Assembly: GCA_020846935.1 (NCBI GenBank)
Contig: JADLCY010000006.1
Location: 186,001-250,000 of the forward strand
Reading direction: 5' to 3'
From: Gemmatimonadaceae bacterium
GTDB lineage: Bacteria > Gemmatimonadota > Gemmatimonadetes > Gemmatimonadales > Gemmatimonadaceae
Length of the DNA stretch: 64,000 bases
Shown here: positions 39,039-46,408 of the stretch, piece after piece
Position numbering within the stretch: position 1 is the stretch's first letter
Layout of the letters: each line of letters begins with the position of its first letter
Program-made: the position numbers and the translations under genes
The notes under the pieces: generated by a model
What the model saw: the letters and a program-made list of their open reading frames with translations, nothing else
Databases searched by the model: none
What the model was told of the DNA's origin: nothing

Positions 39039-39910
39039 CGGACGGGCGGGCACCCGACGCGGTGCCGCCCGGCCCGTGCATCGACCTCCACCTGCACTCG
39101 ACGGCGTCGGACGGATCGCGGTCGCCGGAAGACGTGGTGGCGTCGGCCCTCGCGGCGGGACTCCACACCATCGCGTTGACCGACCACGACACGGTGGCCG
39201 GAGTGGCGGCCGCGCGGAAGGCGGCCGAGGGCAGCTCCCTGACGGTCATCGCCGGGGTCGAACTCTCGGCCTACCAGGGCGACGAGGAGACGCACCTGCT
39301 CGGACTGCACATCGAAGATGTTGATGCGATGGACGCCGGGCTCCACGCCTTTCGCGAGGCGAGGCACGCACGCGGCGAGGCCATGGTGGCGCGGCTGAAC
39401 GCGATCGGCGTCAAGATCACGTTCGCCGATGTGCTGGAGCAGGCCGGTGAGGGCGCGATCGGGCGACCCCACGTCGCCAAGGCGCTGGTCGAGCACGGAT
39501 GGGCCCGGGATCTGCGCGATGCGTTCGATCGTTATCTCGGCAACGGCCGCCCCGCATACCTGGAGAAGCGCCGGCTGACGATGCGCGACGCCATTGCCAT
39601 GGTGCACGACTGCGGTGGCCTCGCGGTCCTCGCCCACCCGGGCCAGCACGGCAACAAGGCGCGGCTCGCGGCGCTGCAGATACAGGGTCTGGATGGCGCC
39701 GAGGTGCTGCACCCCAGCCACGGGCTGGAGGATCGACGCCGGCTGCTCGAGGCCGTCGACGCGTTAGGCATGGTGCCGTCGGGCGGTTCGGACTCCCACG
39801 GCGCGGTCGAGGGCCCGCGCGTGATCGGGGCGATGCGCGTGCCGCTCGCCTGGCTCGAGCGCCAGCGCGAGCGCCTCGCCGAACGACGCCGCGGCGCGCG
39901 GGTGGCCTGA
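39035..39910 (+). CDS. PHP-domain phosphoesterase (TrpH/YciV-like, probable 3',5'-nucleoside bisphosphatase or RNase AM)
   Basis: This 291-residue protein starts at GTG 39035. Metal-binding PHP motifs are present: IDLHLHSTASDGS, ALTDHDTVAGV, VIAGVELSAYQGDEETHLLG, GRPHVAKAL, LAHPGQHG and SGGSDSHG. The order and length match the YciV/RNase AM group, which degrades short RNA ends or 3'-phosphoadenosine 5'-phosphate. It ends 1 base before the SDR gene. Confidence 0.88.
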   Translation: MTDGRAPDAVPPGPCIDLHLHSTASDGSRSPEDVVASALAAGLHTIALTDHDTVAGVAAARKAAEGSSLTVIAGVELSAYQGDEETHLLGLHIEDVDAMDAGLHAFREARHARGEAMVARLNAIGVKITFADVLEQAGEGAIGRPHVAKALVEHGWARDLRDAFDRYLGNGRPAYLEKRRLTMRDAIAMVHDCGGLAVLAHPGQHGNKARLAALQIQGLDGAEVLHPSHGLEDRRRLLEAVDALGMVPSGGSDSHGAVEGPRVIGAMRVPLAWLERQRERLAERRRGARVA

Positions 39911-39911
39911 A

Positions 39912-40625
39912 TTGTCCGCGCCCGTCGCGCTCGTCACCGGAGGCGGCAAGCGCGTCGGCGCCGTGGTGGCGCAGGCCCTCGCCGGGCGTGGCTTTCGCGT
40001 CGCGGTGCACTACAACACGTCGAGCGAAGAGGCCAGACGGACGGTGGCCGCGATCGGCCACGGTGCCAAGGCGTTCGGGGCGGAGCTTGGTGACGCGGAG
40101 GCGCCGCGCCGGCTGGTCAATGACGTGATGCAGGCATTCGGTCGCCTCGACGTCCTCGTCAACTCCGCGTCGAACTTCATCCGGGCTCCGATCGACCGTG
40201 TCGATGTCGAGACCTGGAACCGCATCCTCGACGTGAATCTGCGCGCGCCCTTCTTTCTCGCGCTGGAGGCCGCGAAGCAGATGCGCGAGGGCGGGTGCAT
40301 CGTGAACATGTCGGATCTCGCCGCGTTCGAGGCATGGCCCGACTACATCCCGCACGGCGTGTCCAAGGCCGGGGTGACGTACATGACGCGCGCCCTCGCC
40401 ACGCAGCTCGCGCCTCGCGTCCGGGTGAATGCCATCGCGCCAGGGGTCGTGTTGCTGCCCGACGACGCCAGCCCGGAGCAATCCGAACAGCTGCGCCGCT
40501 CCACGCCGTTGCGTCGTCACGGGTCGCCGGAGGACGTCGCGCGCGCGGTGCTCTACCTCGTCGACGCCGAGTTCGTGACCGGCGATGTACTTTTCGTCGA
40601 TGGCGGGCGGCATGTGCGCCGCTGA
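39912..40625 (+). CDS. Short-chain dehydrogenase/reductase, pteridine-reductase-like, with altered catalytic residue
   Basis: This 237-residue protein starts at TTG 39912, the only close start. The NADP-loop is TGGGKRVG, the NSAS motif is DVLVNSASNF, and the catalytic Ser lies in NMSDLAAF. At the YxxxK motif the sequence is HGVSKAG, so the Tyr is His and the Lys is kept. C-terminal VNAIAPGVVLL and GDVLFVDGG are normal. Pteridine reductases (FolM) are the closest group I can name. Activity with His at that position is uncertain. Confidence 0.82.
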   Translation: MSAPVALVTGGGKRVGAVVAQALAGRGFRVAVHYNTSSEEARRTVAAIGHGAKAFGAELGDAEAPRRLVNDVMQAFGRLDVLVNSASNFIRAPIDRVDVETWNRILDVNLRAPFFLALEAAKQMREGGCIVNMSDLAAFEAWPDYIPHGVSKAGVTYMTRALATQLAPRVRVNAIAPGVVLLPDDASPEQSEQLRRSTPLRRHGSPEDVARAVLYLVDAEFVTGDVLFVDGGRHVRR

Positions 40626-40834
40626 GGTCGTGGTGGTCCGGAAGCGGTGGTCAGACGCGGCGCGAACACGCGGCATCGACGGCCGGTACGCACCGGTCCC
40701 GTGCCCACATGGAACCCTCGAGCCCGATTGACGATTGGTGGTGAACGCATCGCCTGCGGCTTCGGTGCCGCCTGTTCTCGATCTTTGACTCCACGCAACG
40801 TGCTCGCGCTCAACCCGATCCGGACCCCCCAGGC

Positions 40835-41860
40835 ATGACCGTCCACCACTACGACCTTGTCATCACCGGCGCAGGCCCCGCGGGCATGACGGCGGCCCTC
40901 TATGGCGCCCGCGCGCTGCTTCGGACGGTGGTGCTCGAACGCGGGGAGCCCGGGGGCGAGCTGCTCAATACCGAGTACCTCGAGAACTTCATCAGCTATC
41001 CCAAGGTGCTTGGCCGCGACCTCGCCGCAAAGTTCGCGGCGCACGCCCGCGAGGCCGGTGCCGAGCTCCTGGAGTTCACGGGCGTCGACTCCGTGAGCAA
41101 GCGCTCGGATGGAATGTTCGAGACGGTCTGCGAGAATGGCGACGTGTATGTCTCACCTGCCGTCATCGTGACGGCTGGGGGCACGCCGGTGAAGCTGGGC
41201 ATTCCGGGCGAGCTGGAGTACGCGGGTCGTGGCGTTTCGTACTGCGCCGTTTGCGACGCGAACTTCTTCAAGGGCCATCACATCGCCGTCGTTGGCGGGG
41301 GCGACGCCGCGGTCGAGGAGTCGGGATACCTCACCGGCTACGGCTCGAAGGTGACGCTGATTCACCGGCGAAGCGAGCTGCGGGCGTCGAAGATCCTCCA
41401 GCAGCGGCTCTTTGACAATCCGAAGATCAGCGTCATCTGGAATACCGTGGCTGAAGAGGTTCTGGGCGAAAACGGTCTCATGACCGGCTTGCGACTGCGC
41501 AACGTCGAGACGGGAGCGACGCAGGTGCTCGATGCCACGGGGCTCTTCGTCTTCGTCGGGTTCAAGCCCAACACCGGCATCATCCGCGGGCACCTGGAAC
41601 ACGACGTCAACGGATACGTCATCACGGACATGACGATGATGTCACCATCGGTGCCCGGCCTTTTCGTGGCGGGCGACATGCGCGCGCAACTGACGCGTCA
41701 GGTGACGACGGCCGCCGGCGACGGCACCACGGCCGCCGTCGCCGCCGAGAAGTACGTGAAGGCGTTCATGGAGGCGAAGCGCGAGCAGCGGTCCGCCGAA
41801 ACGATGGAGTTCCGCGCCGTCGAGGAGTCGCACGCCGGGATTCGCGGGCTCGCGCGTTAG
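40835..41860 (+). CDS. trxB: Thioredoxin-disulfide reductase
   Basis: This 341-residue protein binds FAD (ITGAGPAGMTAALYGARA) and NADPH (VVGGGDAAVEESGYL, then HRRSELRASK). The redox pair is CAVC at Cys137 and Cys140 where CATC is usual. The C-terminal FAD motif is VPGLFVAGDMRAQLTRQ. A tail of about 25 residues (MEAKREQRSAETMEF) extends past the usual end. It would reduce thioredoxin. The stop TAG lies inside the recurring word GCGTTAGGC. The MBL gene begins 12 bases later. No clear promoter is seen in the 209-base gap before it. Confidence 0.92.
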   Translation: MTVHHYDLVITGAGPAGMTAALYGARALLRTVVLERGEPGGELLNTEYLENFISYPKVLGRDLAAKFAAHAREAGAELLEFTGVDSVSKRSDGMFETVCENGDVYVSPAVIVTAGGTPVKLGIPGELEYAGRGVSYCAVCDANFFKGHHIAVVGGGDAAVEESGYLTGYGSKVTLIHRRSELRASKILQQRLFDNPKISVIWNTVAEEVLGENGLMTGLRLRNVETGATQVLDATGLFVFVGFKPNTGIIRGHLEHDVNGYVITDMTMMSPSVPGLFVAGDMRAQLTRQVTTAAGDGTTAAVAAEKYVKAFMEAKREQRSAETMEFRAVEESHAGIRGLAR

Positions 41861-41872
41861 GCGTCGGTGACC

Positions 41873-42520
41873 ATGCGGATCGAAGGGAGAGTGGTCGGTC
41901 CGTTCCAGGAGAACACGTGGCTGGTCGTCGATGAGGTGACCAACCGCGCCGCGCTGGTCGATCCGGGTGACGAGGGTGACGAAGTGCTGCGCATGCTCGA
42001 TGCGAGCGGCGCCACGCTCGATGCCATCTGGGTGACGCACGGACACCTTGATCACATCGGTGCGATCGCCGCCGTGCGTCGCGCGCACCCCGAGGTCCCC
42101 ATCTGGCTGCATCCCGATGATCTTCCCTTGTACGGCGAGGGATCCATTCGTGCCGCGCAGTATTACGGCGTTCCCTTCGAGCCGCCTCCCGCACCCGATC
42201 GCACACTCGCCGAAGGCGCCCGAGTGACGTTGGGCTCGCTGGCCTTCGACGTGTGGCACGTGCCGGGTCACGCGCCGGGCCACGTGATCTTCCACGGCCA
42301 CGGCGTGGTGCTCGGTGGCGATCTGCTGTTTGCCGGATCGATCGGACGCACCGACCTTCCGCTGGCCGACGGTGCCGCGATGCAGCGGTCGCTGGCTCGC
42401 CTCGCCGGATTGCCGGCCGCGTCCATCGTGTATCCCGGGCACGGCCCCGAGACGACGATTGGCGAGGAGCTCGCCTCGAATCCGTTCCTGCGCGGAACGG
42501 CGCACCCGATCCGCCGATGA
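41873..42520 (+). CDS. MBL-fold hydrolase (glyoxalase II-like)
   Basis: This 215-residue metallo-beta-lactamase-fold protein has the metal motif THGHLDH, a second ligand region VWHVPGHAPGHV, the Asp in LLFAGSIGRTDLP and a final YPGHGPETTIGEE. The size and GRTDLP motif fit the hydroxyacylglutathione-hydrolase-like group common in bacteria. I chose ATG 41873; a GTG lies 6 bases before it. It follows trxB closely and is likely cotranscribed. Confidence 0.88.
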   Translation: MRIEGRVVGPFQENTWLVVDEVTNRAALVDPGDEGDEVLRMLDASGATLDAIWVTHGHLDHIGAIAAVRRAHPEVPIWLHPDDLPLYGEGSIRAAQYYGVPFEPPPAPDRTLAEGARVTLGSLAFDVWHVPGHAPGHVIFHGHGVVLGGDLLFAGSIGRTDLPLADGAAMQRSLARLAGLPAASIVYPGHGPETTIGEELASNPFLRGTAHPIRR

Positions 42521-42548
42521 AGTAGGGTGTGTGGCCGGGCCAGGCGTC

Positions 42549-42554
42549 TATCTT
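42549..42554 (+). promoter_or_regulatory. Possible -10 element TATCTT before the lipoprotein gene
   Basis: TATCTT fits the TAnnnT form; no TTG -35 is visible at 17 bases. The leader to ATG 42620 would be about 60 bases. Confidence 0.3.
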
Positions 42555-42619
42555 TGCCGTTGGCGCCGGTTTGAACGCCCCGCCATCTTTTCCGCGACGT
42601 CACGCCCAACCATCGCCAC

Positions 42620-43441
42620 ATGCCCCTCCTTCGTCATTCGCCGCGTCGGCTCGGCCTGCTCGGCCTGTGCGCCGCCACCGCCTTCGTTGCGTCGTGCGAC
42701 ACCACCGTCGGCTTTCGCCCCAACGAACTCCTGTGGGGCTTCGTGTCCCTCTCCGCCGTGAAGAACCCGGCCGGCGAAACGCGAACCGCGCCAACGGGGA
42801 CGTTCTTTCGCGGCGAAGTTTCGTCGCTCCCGAGCGCTGCGGTCCGTCCCGACACCTGCTTCCCGTCGCGCACCTACGTCCCGCCGACCAACTCGTTCGC
42901 TGGCGTGGCGTTTCTCGATGCCGGTGCGAGCATCTCGCTGAACATCGGGGGCACAACAACCGAAGTTCCGCGCATTTCGGGGGGTGGGATCACGAAGTAC
43001 AACCTCGCCGCAGGCACCACTGTGGCCTATCGCCCAGGTGACTCCATCGTGGTGCGGGTACCCGGAGCCAATGGCGGCTATCCCACGACCGAGGTGCGGG
43101 GCAAGACAGCGGAGGCCTTCACCATGCAGCCGGTGACGCCACCGGCCAGCGGCTACATGCAGCTTCGCTGGACCGCAGCGAGCGACAACAACAGCGCCCT
43201 CGTCCTGAGCTTGCAGTACGCACCGGCCGGTGGCGGGAGCACCGTCTCGCGCGAGATTCTCTGCGCGTTCGCAGACGATGGCGTCGATTCCATTCCGGTG
43301 GCCAAGTACCAGGAGTGGTCCGCCGCGAGCAACGTGACGCGTCAGGTGGTCGCCAATCGACTCCGCACCGTGCTGCAGAACGTGAACGGTGGCGCGATCC
43401 AGTTCATCTCGACGTACCAGCTGCCGACGCCCACGCCGTAG
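42620..43441 (+). CDS. Lipoprotein of unknown function
   Basis: This 273-residue protein has a lipoprotein signal ending VASC, with Cys26. The mature part is Ser/Thr/Gly-rich beta sequence (AGVAFLDAGASISLNIGG, GTTVAYRPGDSIVVRVPG) with two cysteines (PDTCFPS, EILCAFAD). The C-terminus (NVTRQVVANRLRTVLQN) has one helix and ends Pro-rich. I do not recognise a named family. It probably sits on the outer membrane or in the periplasm. It is a single-gene unit. Confidence 0.75.
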   Translation: MPLLRHSPRRLGLLGLCAATAFVASCDTTVGFRPNELLWGFVSLSAVKNPAGETRTAPTGTFFRGEVSSLPSAAVRPDTCFPSRTYVPPTNSFAGVAFLDAGASISLNIGGTTTEVPRISGGGITKYNLAAGTTVAYRPGDSIVVRVPGANGGYPTTEVRGKTAEAFTMQPVTPPASGYMQLRWTAASDNNSALVLSLQYAPAGGGSTVSREILCAFADDGVDSIPVAKYQEWSAASNVTRQVVANRLRTVLQNVNGGAIQFISTYQLPTPTP

Positions 43442-43596
43442 GGTTCGGCAGCCTTGGTCGACGGGGCGTCGAGGCGAGGGGGCAGGCTCGAGCGTGTCCG
43501 CTCGCGTGCGTGATGCGGTCGAGCCCGGGTGACAGGGCGTGTGACCGGGGCGATCGTTGTATGGACCCGGACCCGCCCCTCTGCCCATCGCCGATC

Positions 43597-45012
43597 ATGC
43601 GCATCGAACGCGATCCCCTCGGCCCGCTCGAGGTTCCGAGCGAGGCCCTCTACGGCGTGCAGACCATGCGCGCCGTGCAGAACTTTCCCATCTCCGGGCT
43701 TCGCCCGCTCCGTCCGTTTGTGATCGGACAGGTCTGGATCAAGCGTGCCGCGGCGCTGACGCACCGGGAGACCGGACGGCTCGATGCGCGGCGCGCCAAT
43801 GCGATCGTGCAAGCCGCCGACGAGGTGCTGGCGGGTCGATACAGCGACCAGTTCGTCGTCGACCCCTACCAGGCTGGTGCCGGTACCTCGCACAACATGA
43901 ACGTGAACGAGGTGCTCGCCAACCGGGCCAACGAGTTGCTCGGCGGAGCGCGCGGGACATACGATCCCGTGCATCCGAACGACCATGTGAACATGGCGCA
44001 GAGCACCAACGACACGATTCCGACGACCATCAGGCTCGCGTGTCTGTCGCAGCTCGGAGGTCTTGTCGCCGCCTTTCACGGCCTGCGCGACGCGCTCGCC
44101 GGCAAGGCCCGCGAGTTCGACGACGTGATGAAGGCCGGTCGAACCCACCTGCAGGACGCGATGCCCATCCGGCTTGGCCAGGAATTCGCCGCGTACGCGG
44201 GATCGGTCGAGCGCGGGACCAGGCGTGTCATCGAGGCCGCGGACTATCTGCGCGATCTCGGGATCGGGGGCTCGGCTGTCGGCACCGGCGTGACCGTGGA
44301 GCCGCAATATCCGGCCCTGATGAACACACACCTGCGCGCGATGACCGGCCTCGATCTGCGTGTCGGCAACGATCGCATCCAGTTGATGCAGAGCATGGGG
44401 GATGTCGCCGGGTTCAGCGCCGCGATCCGCGTGCTCGCAATAGACCTCAGCAAGATCGCGTCCGACCTGCGCCTGATGGTGATGGGGCCACGCACCGGCA
44501 TCGACGAGATCACGCTTCCCGCCGTGCAGCCGGGTTCGTCGATCATGCCCGGGAAGATCAATCCCTCGATCCCCGAAATGGTCAACCAGGTCTGCTATCA
44601 GGTGATGGGCTGCGACACGACCGTCGCCGTTGCGGCCGAACACGGCCAGCTGGAACTCAACGTCATGATGCCGGTCATCGCGCACAACGTGCTGTTGTCG
44701 ATGCAAATCCTCACGAATGCGGTCACGGTGCTCACCGAGCGCTGCGTGAAGGGCATTCAGGCGAACCGCGAGATGTGCGAGTACTGGGTAGAGCGTTCTG
44801 CCGCGCTCGCGACGGCGCTCATGCCGCGGATCGGCTACGCCGCCGCCGCCGAAATTTCCAAACGCTCGGTGAAGGAAGGGGTCTTGATCCGCGAGCTGGT
44901 GCGGCGAGAGGAGGTCATCCCGGAGGACGAGGTCGACGAGGTGCTCGACCTGCGTCGAATGACCGAGATCGGCGTGCCGGGCGGGGATCGCCGCTCGGTG
45001 CCGGGTGGATAG
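43597..45012 (+). CDS. aspA: Aspartate ammonia-lyase (fumarase/aspartase superfamily)
   Basis: This 471-residue protein, from ATG 43597 (an ATG at 43561 is in frame), fits AspA: RIERDPLGPLEVPSEALYGV, YQAGAGTSHNMNVNEVLAN, NDHVNMAQSTNDTIPT, GRTHLQDAMPI and the catalytic loop GSSIMPGKINPSIPE with Ser314-Ser315. It would interconvert aspartate with fumarate and ammonia. Fumarase C is the main alternative; the DPYQAGAGTSHNMN segment favours aspartase. A tail after residue 450 is short and basic. Confidence 0.88.
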   Translation: MRIERDPLGPLEVPSEALYGVQTMRAVQNFPISGLRPLRPFVIGQVWIKRAAALTHRETGRLDARRANAIVQAADEVLAGRYSDQFVVDPYQAGAGTSHNMNVNEVLANRANELLGGARGTYDPVHPNDHVNMAQSTNDTIPTTIRLACLSQLGGLVAAFHGLRDALAGKAREFDDVMKAGRTHLQDAMPIRLGQEFAAYAGSVERGTRRVIEAADYLRDLGIGGSAVGTGVTVEPQYPALMNTHLRAMTGLDLRVGNDRIQLMQSMGDVAGFSAAIRVLAIDLSKIASDLRLMVMGPRTGIDEITLPAVQPGSSIMPGKINPSIPEMVNQVCYQVMGCDTTVAVAAEHGQLELNVMMPVIAHNVLLSMQILTNAVTVLTERCVKGIQANREMCEYWVERSAALATALMPRIGYAAAAEISKRSVKEGVLIRELVRREEVIPEDEVDEVLDLRRMTEIGVPGGDRRSVPGG

Positions 45013-45031
45013 TCGGGAGATCCGCGGGAGG

Positions 45032-45055
45032 GCGCCCTGGTCCAGTTCTGGGCGC
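45032..45055 (+). terminator. Weak hairpin after aspA
   Basis: GCGCCC (45032-45037) pairs with GGGCGC (45050-45055), followed by TTCTC rather than a T-run. It lies about 20 bases after the stop. It could act as a modest terminator. Confidence 0.3.
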
Positions 45056-45170
45056 TTCTCAGACTTCGTTGCCGCACGCGGGGCCGGGCGGTGCCCGGAA
45101 CCATTTCAGAGGCTCGGTCCCGTTGCGATCGGTCAGCCAGCTCGGAGCCCCGGCGTCGCCGCGACCGGGT

Positions 45171-45176
45171 TAGCTT
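45171..45176 (+). promoter_or_regulatory. -10 element TAGCTT for a leaderless Rrf2 mRNA
   Basis: TAGCTT ends 6 bases before the ATG (45183), which places the transcription start at or beside the start codon. No -35 TTG is seen at 17 bases. Confidence 0.5.
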
Positions 45177-45182
45177 TGGGAC

Positions 45183-45638
45183 ATGCGGATCACCACGTGG
45201 GCCGAGTATGGCGTCATCTGCGCGTTGCACCTCGCCAGGAGGCATGGCGAGGGGCCGGTCACAGGTCGCGACCTGTCAGCGCGCGAAGGGCTCCCGGCAG
45301 ACTACGTCGAGCAGATCCTCCTCCGGCTGCGCCGGGCCGGGCTCATCTCCAGCACGCGTGGCGCGAGAGGCGGTTACGTCCTCGCGAGGGAGCCGGAAGC
45401 CATTTCGGTTCGGGAGATCATTGCCGCATCGGAGCTCGGCACCTTCGACCTCCATTGCATTTCGCATCCGATCACCGAAGAGCGCTGCTCCGATTCGCAG
45501 AACTGCTCGATTCGGCCCGTGTGGCTCATGCTGCAGCGTCGGATCGATGACGCGCTGGAGAGCGTACGGCTCGCCGATCTGCTGCAGGACGAGCCCAGCG
45601 TGCGCCAGCGCGTGGGACTCCCGGTTTTGCAAGCCTAG
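45183..45638 (+). CDS. Rrf2-family transcriptional regulator, possible iron-sulfur sensor
   Basis: This 151-residue protein has the Rrf2 winged helix: TWAEYGVICALHLARRHGEG, DLSAREGLPADYVEQILLRL, ISSTRGARGGYVLAREP. Three cysteines, Cys92, Cys102 and Cys108, lie in the region where IscR-like members bind an iron-sulfur cluster. The spacing is C-x9-C-x5-C, longer in the first gap than the C-x5-C-x5-C of IscR. It would repress or activate by cluster state. The target is unknown; the erpA-like gene is 15 kb away. Confidence 0.9.
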   Translation: MRITTWAEYGVICALHLARRHGEGPVTGRDLSAREGLPADYVEQILLRLRRAGLISSTRGARGGYVLAREPEAISVREIIAASELGTFDLHCISHPITEERCSDSQNCSIRPVWLMLQRRIDDALESVRLADLLQDEPSVRQRVGLPVLQA

Positions 45639-45645
45639 CTCGGCC

Positions 45646-46176
45646 GTGGCGCCATTCGGGGGACTGTTCGGCGGACGGAGTCCGCGACCGCAGGAGCGGT
45701 TCGTGCGTGACATGATGGTCGAGCCCGCGGACGAGGACGTGGCGTGGCTCGCCGCCGCTACGCAGGACGATCGGGACCGGGCGACGTGGGAGCTGCGCTA
45801 CCTTCGCCGGGCGCTCGGGCTCCTCGTCGCCGAACGCGATGCACTCGATGACCGCACAGCGTCCGCCGTTGCGCACGAACTCACCGCGGCCATGAGCCAG
45901 GACCGACGCGTGGACGCGCCGCGAATCCGCCTTGCCGAGCGCCAGCTGAACGAGCGGTTATCCGCCTATCGCGAGATGATGGCAATGCGAGGGACCGCCG
46001 AGGGCCTGGAAGCCCGCGTGGGGCGGACTCTGCTGTTGCTCGCCGGTGCGACGCGCATGGGTCCGGATGATCTGGCTCAGGCCACGAGGCTTGCCACACG
46101 GTACCTCGCCGAGACCGGTGAACGGCTGCGCGTGGCATTTGGGGCGGCCACCCTGCCAGGATCGACCGGCACCTAA
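45646..46176 (+). CDS. Hypothetical helical protein downstream of the Rrf2 gene
   Basis: This 176-residue protein starts at GTG 45646, 7 bases after the regulator stop, so the two probably share an mRNA. It is almost all helix (RDRATWELRYLRRALGLLVA, RIRLAERQLNERLSAYREMM, AGATRMGPDDLAQATRLATR). No membrane segment or catalytic motif is seen. I do not recognise a family. The stop lies in CCTAACGC, the reverse form of the recurring word. Confidence 0.7.
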   Translation: MAPFGGLFGGRSPRPQERFVRDMMVEPADEDVAWLAAATQDDRDRATWELRYLRRALGLLVAERDALDDRTASAVAHELTAAMSQDRRVDAPRIRLAERQLNERLSAYREMMAMRGTAEGLEARVGRTLLLLAGATRMGPDDLAQATRLATRYLAETGERLRVAFGAATLPGSTGT

Positions 46177-46196
46177 CGCGCGGCCCGCACGTCCGG

Positions 46197-46222
46197 AAAC
46201 GAAAACGGGGCCGCCGCCGGCC
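46197..46222 (-). terminator. Terminator for the tRNA-Leu transcript
   Basis: On the minus strand GGCCG-GCGG-CGGCC (46222-46209) is followed after CCG by TTTTCGTTT. It begins 26 bases after the tRNA 3' end. The stem could also end the plus-strand gene at 46176, but without a T-run that way. Confidence 0.6.
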
Positions 46223-46248
46223 GCCTGCTGCCAGCGTTTGGCCCCGAG

Positions 46249-46332
46249 TGCCGAAGGGGGGACTCGAACCCCCACGGGCTGTCGCCCACTGCACCCTGAA
46301 TGCAGCGCGTCTACCAGTTCCACCACTTCGGC
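46249..46332 (-). tRNA. tRNA-Leu (anticodon CAG)
   Basis: The minus-strand RNA has 84 bases with discriminator A and no encoded CCA. Acceptor arms GCCGAAG and CTTCGGC pair. The anticodon stem CTGCA/TGCAG encloses the loop TTCAGGG with anticodon CAG. A long variable arm (class II) and GGTTCGAGTCC in the T-arm fit tRNA-Leu. It reads CUG, the dominant leucine codon in such a genome. Confidence 0.95.
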
Positions 46333-46393
46333 GAGGGACGCGGAACGTAACCGGCCGATGTGATCCAAGTCAACGCGAAGGGCGATCCGATGT

Positions 46394-46399
46394 TACCTT
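46394..46399 (+). promoter_or_regulatory. Possible -10 element TACCTT close to the sulfatase-like gene start
   Basis: TACCTT ends 9 bases before the ATG at 46409, so the mRNA would have almost no leader. No TTG -35 is visible. Confidence 0.3.
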
Positions 46400-46408
46400 T
46401 TGCCTACC

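Noticed and set aside
40626-40834. Promoter TTGACG at 40728-40733 for trxB
   Set aside because: No TAnnnT follows at 16-18 bases; the box alone is not enough.
43561-43596. Upstream ATG of aspA as the true start
   Set aside because: The added 12 residues are proline-rich and the family alignment begins at MRIERD (43597).
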